A stretch of DNA of 64,000 bases from Calditrichota bacterium (GTDB lineage Bacteria > Calditrichota > Calditrichia > Calditrichales > Calditrichaceae): the NCBI GenBank assembly GCA_003854985.1, contig RQOG01000006.1, positions 62,001 through 126,000 of the forward strand, read 5' to 3'. Shown piece by piece: positions 45,559-53,482 of this stretch. The translations under genes were made by a program, and so were the position numbers. The notes under the pieces were generated by a model that was not told the origin of the DNA, ran no database searches, and worked only from the letters and a program-made list of their open reading frames with translations. The first letter of the stretch is position 1. The number at the start of each line of letters is the position of its first letter.

Positions 45559-46914
45559 GTGGATGGTCATTTGAGTTTCGTTATTACAGACGGTTTTATA
45601 TACACCAATCATGATAACCAGATTTTGGAAGACCACGCCCTGGTTGTTGAAGACAACATCATCCTCGATATCTGCTCTAAAAACCAGGCTATGAAAAAGT
45701 ATCCCGATTTCAATCAGCTGGATGCCGGCGGCAAACTGATCATGCCCGGCTGGATTAATGCGCATACGCATTTTTACAGCGCCTTCGGCCGCGGCCTTTT
45801 GTTGAATGCAATACCTCAGAATTTTCCCGATATATTAAAACAGTTATGGTGGAAACTGGACCGGGCTCTTGATGAAGAAGGCATTTATTATAGCGCTCTT
45901 ACGGGCGCTGTTTCGGCTATAAAACATGGAGTAACCGCGGTAATAGATCATCATGCCAGCCCCAATGCCATCGAAGGCAGCCTGGATCATATTCAAAAAG
46001 CTCTGGATCAGGCCGGCCTTAAAGGCATCCTTTGTTATGAAGTTACGGACCGTAACGGTAAAGAACAGGCCAAAAGAGGATTGGAAGAGAACCGGCGATT
46101 TATAAGCCTGCGCCACGGGCAGATTAAAAATAGCGGATTAAATGCTGTTCAGGGTATGGTCGGTTTGCACGCTTCTTTTACGCTAAAGGACGATACGCTC
46201 GATGCCGCTTCGGACTTGGCAAAATCACTCGGAACAGGATGTCATTTTCATCTGGCGGAGGATAAAGCAGATCAGTGGCAGATTCCGGATCAACTGAGTT
46301 CTACGGAAAGAATGCATCAACATGGTATTTTGGGCGGTAAATCGCTGGCGATTCATGGCATTCATCTCAGGGAGGAAGATATGGATTTGCTGGCTGAGAC
46401 CCGGACGATGATGGTTCATAATCCCCGCTCCAATATGAATAACGGAGTCGGCCGTGCGCCTGTTGAGAGGATCTTATCCAAAGGCATCACCATGGGAATC
46501 GGTACGGATGGTATGTCTCAGGATATTTTGCAGGATCTGCATGCGGCATTTTTACTGCTAAGACATGGAAAAAGCGATCCCCGGCTGGGATGGAAGGAAA
46601 CCCAAAAAATGGGACTTGAATGTAATGCGGCCATTTTCAATCGTTTAACCGGGCAAAATACCGGCGTTCTCCGGCCGGGCGCTGCCGCCGATATGGTGCT
46701 GTCGGATTATCAGTCGCCGGCTCCGTTGACAGGACAGAATTTTTGGACGCATATCCTTTACGGTTTCAGCAGTTTAAAAACAGATACGGTGATTATAGAC
46801 GGCCGGATCGTGATGGAAAAAGGGCGGTTAGTGCATGTTGATGAGGATGAAATTTTCAGCAAAGCGCGGGAATGCGCCGGTAAAACCTGGCAACGATTTA
46901 GTGAGTTAAAATAA
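45559..46914 (+). CDS. ssnA: SsnA family amidohydrolase
   Basis: This cytoplasmic metal-dependent aminohydrolase belongs to the SsnA group, linked in gut bacteria to anaerobic purine breakdown. Motifs are the metal site NAHTHFYSAFGRG, LWWKLDRALDEE, IDHHASPNAIEGS, HFHLAEDKAD, VHNPRSNMNNGVG and the C-terminal GTDGMSQD; the alignment with E. coli SsnA holds throughout. The GTG at 45559 lacks a ribosome site. TTG at 45571 has GGTGGATGG five bases upstream and fits the family start, so the true protein may be 447 residues. It heads a five-gene co-directional run. Confidence 0.92.
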   Translation: MDGHLSFVITDGFIYTNHDNQILEDHALVVEDNIILDICSKNQAMKKYPDFNQLDAGGKLIMPGWINAHTHFYSAFGRGLLLNAIPQNFPDILKQLWWKLDRALDEEGIYYSALTGAVSAIKHGVTAVIDHHASPNAIEGSLDHIQKALDQAGLKGILCYEVTDRNGKEQAKRGLEENRRFISLRHGQIKNSGLNAVQGMVGLHASFTLKDDTLDAASDLAKSLGTGCHFHLAEDKADQWQIPDQLSSTERMHQHGILGGKSLAIHGIHLREEDMDLLAETRTMMVHNPRSNMNNGVGRAPVERILSKGITMGIGTDGMSQDILQDLHAAFLLLRHGKSDPRLGWKETQKMGLECNAAIFNRLTGQNTGVLRPGAAADMVLSDYQSPAPLTGQNFWTHILYGFSSLKTDTVIIDGRIVMEKGRLVHVDEDEIFSKARECAGKTWQRFSELK

Positions 46915-46926
46915 ACAGGATAATCT

Positions 46927-48108
46927 ATGAAACGCCAATCCAATATCTCACATCTTCAATGCGTAACCTGTCACAGGGAATACGAACCCGATGAATTAGA
47001 GTATACCTGTCCGGAATGCGGGCCGCTTAAAGGAACGCTTGATGTGCATTATAATTATAAAAAAGTCAAAAAAGTTTTTTCCAAAGAACAGATCAGGGAC
47101 AGCCATATTTATAATCATTGGCGTTATCTGCCTTTACTGCCGGTTGAAAATCCATCCTATATTCAGCCTCTGCAGGTTGGGTGGACGCCTTTGATTAATC
47201 ATCCGCGCCTGAATCAGGCGCTGGATTTACCGGGCTTGTATTTAAAAGATGACGGAGGCAATGTCTCGGCGTCATATAAAGACCGCGCCAGTTCTGTCGC
47301 TATCGTCAAAGCTTTGGAAAAGGGTTATAAAGCTATTTCAGCGGCTTCCAGCGGAAATGCCGCGGCATCCATTTCCGCTTTCGCGGCCAGCGCAGGTATG
47401 CCCTGCCACATTTTTGTTCCCGATACAATTCCATCCGCTAAATTAGCCCAATTACGCGCTTATAATGCCGATATCATTCTGGTGAAGGGAACGTATGATC
47501 AGGCTTTTGAGGAGTGCATGAAAGAATCTGAAAAACACGGCTGGTATAATCGTAATACGGCCATTAATCCCTATTTATGCGAAGGAAAGAAAACAGGCGT
47601 TCTGGAGATTTGTGAACAGCTCAACTGGCAGGCCCCGGATGTGATAATCATTCCCGTTGGCGATGGCTGTATTTTGAGCGGAATCTGGAAAGGACTCATC
47701 GATTTGTATAAGCTGGAAATGATAGATCGTTATCCTTATCTTATCGGCGTCCAGGCCGCGGGAAGCGCTCCGTTGGTCAGGGCTTTTAATGATAATTCCG
47801 AGGTGATTTCAATGGAAAACGCTTCGACAATTGCCGATAGTATTTGCGTCGGATATCCGCGCGATCAGGTTAAGGCTTTAAGAGCCGTGCATCAATCCGG
47901 AGGATTATTCATCAGCGTAACCGATGAACAGATTGCAGAAGCCAGGCAGATGCTGGCCGGTAAAGCAGGGCTGTTTGTGGAGCCGGCGGCGGCGGCGTCA
48001 TTAGCCGGAGTGATGAAACTACATGATGAAAATAAAATTACTTCGGATCAGACTGTTGTGGTATTACTGACCGGACACGGATTAAAAGATATCAGAGCTT
48101 ATGTCTGA
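46927..48108 (+). CDS. Threonine synthase-like PLP enzyme with zinc ribbon
   Basis: This 393-residue fold-type II PLP enzyme begins with a zinc-ribbon-like segment (Cys12, Cys15, Cys28, Cys31). It has the PLP Lys118 in VSASYKDRASS, the AASSGNAAASISAF phosphate loop and VEPAAAASLAG. Overall it resembles threonine synthase, but it lies among ssnA, ygeY and ygeW and away from other threonine genes. In enterobacteria the equivalent slot is held by YgeX, 2,3-diaminopropionate ammonia-lyase, also a fold-type II PLP enzyme. A beta-elimination role on diaminopropionate or a related amino acid is therefore plausible, while threonine synthase remains possible. Confidence 0.82.
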   Translation: MKRQSNISHLQCVTCHREYEPDELEYTCPECGPLKGTLDVHYNYKKVKKVFSKEQIRDSHIYNHWRYLPLLPVENPSYIQPLQVGWTPLINHPRLNQALDLPGLYLKDDGGNVSASYKDRASSVAIVKALEKGYKAISAASSGNAAASISAFAASAGMPCHIFVPDTIPSAKLAQLRAYNADIILVKGTYDQAFEECMKESEKHGWYNRNTAINPYLCEGKKTGVLEICEQLNWQAPDVIIIPVGDGCILSGIWKGLIDLYKLEMIDRYPYLIGVQAAGSAPLVRAFNDNSEVISMENASTIADSICVGYPRDQVKALRAVHQSGGLFISVTDEQIAEARQMLAGKAGLFVEPAAAASLAGVMKLHDENKITSDQTVVVLLTGHGLKDIRAYV

Positions 48109-48144
48109 GATAATTAAATTCATTTTAATCATGTAGGTTGGTGT

Positions 48145-48504
48145 ATGTTGAGAAGGCTTTATGTTTACAAGGCAAAGGTCATTTCCGTTCCGGATGGCGC
48201 GAGTTGCATCATGGATATAGATCTGGGAATGGATGTCTGGCAGCGCGGAGAAAAGGTTGATTTAAGCCGAATTGAAGTGCCGGGATTGAAAGGCGCTAGC
48301 CGCAAAAAAGGTTTAGCGGCTAAAGAGGTTTTAAAAGGTTTGATCGAGAACCGTGAAGTGATTGTAGAACTGGAAAGAAAAAAGGAAGCCGGAAAAATTC
48401 AGTATCTGGCTGAAATATGGCTCAGCGAAAAAAAAGGCGATTGGCTGAATGTTAATAAAGCCATGGTTGAATCGGGTCATGGACAGTTTATAAAAGATAA
48501 TTAA
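48145..48504 (+). CDS. SNase-like OB-fold protein, catalytic residues degenerate
   Basis: This 119-residue protein resembles the staphylococcal nuclease fold: KAKVISVPDGASCIMDIDLG, DLSRIEVPGLKG and GLAAKEVLKGLIE, then NVNKAMVESGHGQF. In active members the third strand reads RLxRIxAPE; here the Arg is Asp and the Glu is Gly, so phosphodiesterase activity is doubtful. It has no signal peptide. It lies within the ssnA-to-ygeY run, 36 bp after the PLP enzyme gene and 39 bp before ygeY, which suggests a structural or binding role in that pathway. Little more can be said. Confidence 0.65.
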   Translation: MLRRLYVYKAKVISVPDGASCIMDIDLGMDVWQRGEKVDLSRIEVPGLKGASRKKGLAAKEVLKGLIENREVIVELERKKEAGKIQYLAEIWLSEKKGDWLNVNKAMVESGHGQFIKDN

Positions 48505-48543
48505 TTAACCCTCACCTTATATTTCTTTGGAAAGAATAAAACA

Positions 48544-49743
48544 ATGGATAAGACTATCAGGGATCAAATTATTGCATTATCTGAAAAATATACCGGCGCC
48601 TGCGCGCATTTTCTACGTGAATTAATTGCCATTCCTTCGCTGAGCAGTCAGGAAGAAAAAGTTGTTAAACGCATTGAAAGAGAAATGCAAACAAATGATT
48701 TTGATGAAATCACTATTGATCCCATGGGAAATATCCTGGGACGCATCGGATCGGGTCCGCGGATTATTGCTTTTGACGCCCATGTGGATACGGTGGATGT
48801 GGGGAATCCGGATTTATGGAACATTGATCCGTTTACCGGTAAAGAAGAAAACGGTATTATTTATGGCCGCGGCGCATCGGATATGAAAGGCGGTATGGCG
48901 GCTATTGCTTATGCGGGAAAGATCATGAAAGAAATCGGCATTCCCGATGATTTTACGGTTTATATGACGGGCAGCGTTCAGGAAGAAGACTGCGACGGAC
49001 TCTGCTGGCAGTATATTTACAAAGAAGACGGTCTGCGTTCGGAACTGGTTGTGATTACCGAGCCGACAAATTTAAATATTTATCGCGGACACAGAGGGCG
49101 CATGGAAATTGAAGTGGAAACAAGCGGAATATCGTGTCATGGTTCGGCGCCGGAACGCGGGGAGAATGCTATCTATAAAATGGCGCCCATAATTACGGAT
49201 ATTCAAAAACTGAACGACCGGCTTAAAACGGATGAGTTTCTTGGAAAAGGCACCGTAACCATTTCTCAAATACGATCCACTTCGCCGTCTCTTTGCGCTG
49301 TCGCCGACAGGTCGGTTATTCATTTGGACCGCCGTTTAACTGCGGGTGAAACCGAAGAATCGGCGCTGGATGAAATACGCGAATTACCTTCATTTAAAGA
49401 ACAAGGCGCCACATTAAGAGTTTTGGAATATCATACGCCCAGTTATAAAGGTCTGGTATATCCCACAAAAAAATACTATCCCGGCTGGAAAACGAAACCG
49501 GATCAGGCCGGGCTTATCGCCGGACAAAAAGCCTTCCGGGAATTGTTTGGTAAAGAACCGGTTGTTGATAAATGGGTATTTTCCACTAATGGCGTGGCCA
49601 CGGCGGGAATGTTTGGAATCCCAACCATCGGCTTTGGACCGGCCAATGAGATTTACGCCCATAGTCCGCAGGATCAGTGCCCGGTGGATCATCTGACCAA
49701 AGCCATGCAGTTCTATTGCGGATTGATTTTTAATCTGCCGTGA
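48544..49743 (+). CDS. ygeY: YgeY family M20 metallohydrolase
   Basis: This 399-residue dizinc hydrolase of the M20/ArgE/DapE group follows E. coli YgeY through its length. Shared motifs are IDPMGNILGRIG, DAHVDTVDVGN, GRGASDMKGGMA, VQEEDCDGLCWQYI, GHRGRMEIEVE, CHGSAPERGENAI and FSTNGVATAGMFGIPTIGFGP. The E. coli protein takes part in anaerobic uric acid breakdown; its exact reaction is not firmly known to me, but cleavage of a carbamoylated or acylated diamino acid fits its family. It lies between the SNase-like gene and ygeW. Confidence 0.95.
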   Translation: MDKTIRDQIIALSEKYTGACAHFLRELIAIPSLSSQEEKVVKRIEREMQTNDFDEITIDPMGNILGRIGSGPRIIAFDAHVDTVDVGNPDLWNIDPFTGKEENGIIYGRGASDMKGGMAAIAYAGKIMKEIGIPDDFTVYMTGSVQEEDCDGLCWQYIYKEDGLRSELVVITEPTNLNIYRGHRGRMEIEVETSGISCHGSAPERGENAIYKMAPIITDIQKLNDRLKTDEFLGKGTVTISQIRSTSPSLCAVADRSVIHLDRRLTAGETEESALDEIRELPSFKEQGATLRVLEYHTPSYKGLVYPTKKYYPGWKTKPDQAGLIAGQKAFRELFGKEPVVDKWVFSTNGVATAGMFGIPTIGFGPANEIYAHSPQDQCPVDHLTKAMQFYCGLIFNLP

Positions 49744-49864
49744 TGAAACAGGAAATTAAGGTTTTTAATCTTTCTGTTTTATTTGCCGGCAAATTATCCA
49801 TGTTTCTCTTGTTTTTACGGCGACGATTTTCATAGGCTGGAATTGAATTTACTCTGATCATCCA

Positions 49865-49893
49865 TTTCCTTTATCAAAAAAAAATCCTAAATT
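49865..49893 (+). promoter_or_regulatory. Possible promoter of ygeW
   Basis: A TAAATTGCATCGC element (-10 hexamer TAAATT at 49888-49893) repeats that of the two tRNA promoters, but the -35 at 49865-49870 (TTTCCT) is poor. Confidence 0.25.
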
Positions 49894-49941
49894 GCATCGC
49901 GATTGTTTCAGCAATCATTAAAATCATTTTTTAGGAGGCGT

Positions 49942-50916
49942 ATGAATCTGAAAGGCCGGGATTTCATTTCAACCCAGGATTGGACAAAGGAAGAGCTGTT
50001 ATCCGCTCTGGATAAAGCCGCTGATCTTAAAAAGAAATTCAAGCAGGGCATACCGCACCGGGAGTTGCCCGATAAAACTGTTTTTTTATTTTTTTTCGAT
50101 AAATCCACCCGGACCCGTAATTCATTTGAAGCTGGCATCACGCAACTTGGCGGACACGGCCATTTTATCGAAGCGCATACGTCGCAAATTGCGCATGGCG
50201 AAAGTCCCAAGGATATGGGCATAATTCTTTCCGGTTACGGCCACGGTATTGCCATCCGCCATGATCTGGTTCCCGGGGAAGGTAACCGCTATATGCGGGA
50301 AGTGGCTAAATATGCCGAGATTCCCGTGTTGAATATGCAGTGCGATGTAGATCATCCGTTCCAGATGATGGCCGATCTGATGACCATCCGGGAGAAGTTC
50401 GGCCCGGATTTAAAAGGTAAAAAAATAGCGGTTTCCTGGGCTTATGCGCCCAGTTACGCTAAACCGATGTCCGTACCACAGGGATTAATTATGCTGATGA
50501 CCCGTTTCGGTATGGATGTTACCCTGGCGCATCCTCCGGAATATTCATTAATGGAAGAAACTTTGGCGACGGCTAAATCAAATGCCAACGAAAGCGGCGG
50601 CCGGTTTAAAATTGTGGATTCAATGGAAGAAGCTTTTAAAGATGCGGATGTGGTTTATCCCAAAAGCTGGGGTATTCAGTCCATGTTCGACCGCCCGGAA
50701 GAAGCGCTGGAAATATCAAAAAAATATAAACATTGGATCTGCGATTCGGATAAAATGAAATTAGCGGGCCCGGATTCCATCTATATGCATTGTCTGCCCG
50801 CAGACCGGGGGTATGAAGTAACGGATGAGGTTATCGATGGGCCGCATTCCGTTGTTTATCAGGAAGCCGAAAACCGGTTGCATACCTGTAAAGCCATTAT
50901 GGCGTTAACAATGTAA
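49942..50916 (+). CDS. ygeW: YgeW family carbamoyltransferase
   Basis: This knotted-fold carbamoyltransferase relates to ornithine and N-acetylornithine carbamoyltransferases. It has the carbamoyl-phosphate loop DKSTRTRNSF, NMQCDVDHPFQMMAD, the YgeW-specific WAYAPSYAKPMSVPQG and MTRFGMDVTLAHPPEY, and HCLPADRG near the C-terminus. At 324 residues it is shorter than E. coli YgeW (about 396), mostly at the C-terminus. An upstream TTG (49903) is open, but ATG 49942 has AGGAGG just before it. In the yge pathway it may act on a ureido compound, in either direction. It lies 198 bp after ygeY, perhaps with its own promoter. Confidence 0.93.
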   Translation: MNLKGRDFISTQDWTKEELLSALDKAADLKKKFKQGIPHRELPDKTVFLFFFDKSTRTRNSFEAGITQLGGHGHFIEAHTSQIAHGESPKDMGIILSGYGHGIAIRHDLVPGEGNRYMREVAKYAEIPVLNMQCDVDHPFQMMADLMTIREKFGPDLKGKKIAVSWAYAPSYAKPMSVPQGLIMLMTRFGMDVTLAHPPEYSLMEETLATAKSNANESGGRFKIVDSMEEAFKDADVVYPKSWGIQSMFDRPEEALEISKKYKHWICDSDKMKLAGPDSIYMHCLPADRGYEVTDEVIDGPHSVVYQEAENRLHTCKAIMALTM

Positions 50917-51073
50917 AAAGGCAATTTATATGAAAGCTGTCTTTCCTGTTTTCTTCTGTGATCATTTTTTTCGGCTGCCGGCCAGGTGGAAGGATTTAAT
51001 TATTGATTGTTTATTTTTTTTTCATAATTTTAAACATATTCTGGTTTAATATTTGCCAATAACGGGAGGTGGC

Positions 51074-52861
51074 ATGTTTAAAAGCATTGTACATTTATTA
51101 TTTAATACCATTGATCAATATGGTAAAAAAGATGCCCTGCGTTATCGTGAAGGCGATAAAGTGGTTTCTATCAGCTACGAAGAATTAGGCGAAAGAGTAA
51201 TAAATCTCACGCATGGCATGTCGGTTTTGGGTATAAAAGAAGGGGATAAAATCGCCATTCTTTCCAATAACCGTCCCGAATGGCCGATTACAGATTTTGC
51301 TTCTTTTGCCCTAAAAGCGTTGGTTATACCAATTTATCAGACTTTGCCACCGAATCAGATAGAATATATTTTAAATGACGCTCAGGTTCGGGCTGTCTTT
51401 GTGGAAAATGAATTACAGCTCAAGAAGATAGAAGAAATAAAGAAAAATATTTCCACCCTGGAATTCATTGTTATTTTTGATTCTCCCAAGACTAAAAAGA
51501 AAGGTGTCGAAACATTCAGTTCTCTTATTGTTAATGGCGAAAAACACCGCAAAGAGCATAAAGATTTCTTTAAAAAATCCATTGATAAAATAAAATCTGA
51601 AGAAATATGCACAATAGTTTATACTTCGGGAACGACGGGTAATCCGAAAGGTGTAATGCTGCATCATAAAGGATTTGTGCAAGATATTATCAACGCCGAA
51701 GCGGTCTTAAATATCTATCCGGATGATGTTTTTCTGTCATTTTTACCGCTTAGTCATCTTTATGAACGGCTTGCGGGGCATTGGACCCCGATTTATCGCG
51801 GAGCGACTATTTACTATGCCCGCAGTATAGATACGGTAATCGAAGATATTGCTGAGGCGCGTCCCACTATAATGGTCAGTGTACCGCGGCTGTATGAAAA
51901 AGTGGCGTCTGCCGTGCAGGATCAGGTTGAGCATGGCCCGGCTGTTAAGCGGAATCTGTTTTACTGGGCTATCGGCACCGGTCTGGAATATCACGAAAAA
52001 AGAATAGAAGGCACCGCAGGAAAGTGGCTGGAAAAAAGATACCAGTTCGCCGATAAAGTTGTGTTTTCAAAAATCAAGAAAAAATTAGGCGGTCGGTTTC
52101 GTTGTCCCATTGCCGGCGGGGCTCCGTTATCCGTGGATACATTAAAGTTTTTCGAAGCCATCGGGTTACGCATTGTGGAAGGTTATGGTATGACCGAAAC
52201 GCACCTGATCATCACGCTTACGCCTCCCGGTAAAACGAAATACGGTTCATGCGGCAAACCAATCGGCGGACTGGAACTCAGGATCGCCGAGGATGGCGAG
52301 GTTTTAATTAAAGGCGATATCCTTATGGCCGGCTACTATAATCAACCCGAAATTACCGCTGAAACTATTGATAAGGACGGCTGGCTGCATACCGGCGATA
52401 TCGGATACCTGGATGAGGATAATTATCTCTTTTTGACAGACAGGAAGAAAAACATCATTGTAACATCGGGCGGGAAAAATGTGGCGCCTGCGCCGATAGA
52501 GCATAAATTGAAAACCAGTAAATATATCGATGAGGTTTGTCTGGTCGGGAATCAGAGAAAATTTATCAGTGCGCTGATTATTCCGAATTATGAGTTGCTG
52601 AAAAAATGGGCAAAAGAAAATAATTTAAAGTTAGAGTCCAATGAAGAACTGGTAAAATCCAAAGAAGTATTGGATTTTATGATGAATGAAGTAAACAACA
52701 TGCAGGAAGAATTTGCCCGTTACGAAGCGGTTAAAAAAATTACCCTTTTACCGGTTCCGTTTTCGATAGATGAAGGCGAAATAACGCCCAGTTTAAAAAT
52801 CAAACGGAATGTGGTTGAGAAAAAATATAAAACCCTGATAGACCGTATGTATGTGGTATAA
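51074..52861 (+). CDS. Long-chain acyl-CoA synthetase (AMP-binding)
   Basis: It activates long-chain fatty acids to acyl-CoA through acyl-AMP at the membrane. The 595-residue sequence has the P-loop IVYTSGTTGNPKGVM, LPLSHLYERLAGH, EGYGMTETHLI, GWLHTGDIGYLDED, and DRKKNIIVTSGGKNVAPAPIE, the FadD-type fatty-acyl signature. An upstream TTG (51053) is open, but ATG 51074 with GGGAGGT before it is the likely start. It belongs to the FAA1-like group often present in several copies. A small barrel-like gene follows 24 bp later. Confidence 0.93.
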   Translation: MFKSIVHLLFNTIDQYGKKDALRYREGDKVVSISYEELGERVINLTHGMSVLGIKEGDKIAILSNNRPEWPITDFASFALKALVIPIYQTLPPNQIEYILNDAQVRAVFVENELQLKKIEEIKKNISTLEFIVIFDSPKTKKKGVETFSSLIVNGEKHRKEHKDFFKKSIDKIKSEEICTIVYTSGTTGNPKGVMLHHKGFVQDIINAEAVLNIYPDDVFLSFLPLSHLYERLAGHWTPIYRGATIYYARSIDTVIEDIAEARPTIMVSVPRLYEKVASAVQDQVEHGPAVKRNLFYWAIGTGLEYHEKRIEGTAGKWLEKRYQFADKVVFSKIKKKLGGRFRCPIAGGAPLSVDTLKFFEAIGLRIVEGYGMTETHLIITLTPPGKTKYGSCGKPIGGLELRIAEDGEVLIKGDILMAGYYNQPEITAETIDKDGWLHTGDIGYLDEDNYLFLTDRKKNIIVTSGGKNVAPAPIEHKLKTSKYIDEVCLVGNQRKFISALIIPNYELLKKWAKENNLKLESNEELVKSKEVLDFMMNEVNNMQEEFARYEAVKKITLLPVPFSIDEGEITPSLKIKRNVVEKKYKTLIDRMYVV

Positions 52862-52885
52862 TAATTGACAAACCGGAGATAGTTC

Positions 52886-53443
52886 TTGTTTGTGAAAAGC
52901 AGGCTTTATTTCACCTGCATGGTCTTGTTAGCGCTTACCGGAGTCCTGATAGCCGGTGATAAAATAAATGATAAAGCCAACAGTAATTTAAGGCTTGGAA
53001 TACAGAATAATTTCATCATTGATCGGACCGATTTTAATTCCGGCTATACCGGGCCAGGTGTCAGCGCAGAATATTTTTTTAATAACAGGCTTTCAACGGC
53101 CGGCTTTATTAATCTGCTGAATATACGCACATCGTATTCCGGATACATCAAATTAAACGAGAACAAATTAAAAACAGCCGAAGCAGGCTTGTTGTTAAGA
53201 ATCAGATTTTACAAAAGTGATTTTGTAGTTTTTCCCCAGGTTGGGATCGGTTTGTGGGGCAGGGAAGCAGGAAATTATACGATCGGATTTGGACTCGAAC
53301 TGCCATCTGTAAAAAGCATTTATCCAAACATAATGTGCGATTATTTGATTCTTTTTGGGAATTCAGATAATAATCAGGCTGAAAAAAACTGGACCAGCTC
53401 TATGATCCGGATTGGAATTAATCTTGCGTATGCTATTTTATAA
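52886..53443 (+). CDS. Predicted small outer-membrane beta-barrel protein
   Basis: This 185-residue protein has a signal peptide (about 1-23, hydrophobic CMVLLALTGVLIAG). Amphipathic strands follow (LRLGIQNNFIID, GVSAEYFFNN, AGLLLRIRFY, TIGFGLELP, IRIGINLAYAIL), a pattern of small barrels. A TTG start has GGAG seven bases upstream; a GTG two codons later is an alternative. It is 24 bp after the acyl-CoA ligase and could be co-transcribed. No family was recognised. Confidence 0.6.
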   Translation: MFVKSRLYFTCMVLLALTGVLIAGDKINDKANSNLRLGIQNNFIIDRTDFNSGYTGPGVSAEYFFNNRLSTAGFINLLNIRTSYSGYIKLNENKLKTAEAGLLLRIRFYKSDFVVFPQVGIGLWGREAGNYTIGFGLELPSVKSIYPNIMCDYLILFGNSDNNQAEKNWTSSMIRIGINLAYAIL

Positions 53444-53482
53444 GTACCATTAAAAAACAAAGGAAGCGAAGGAAATTATCCT

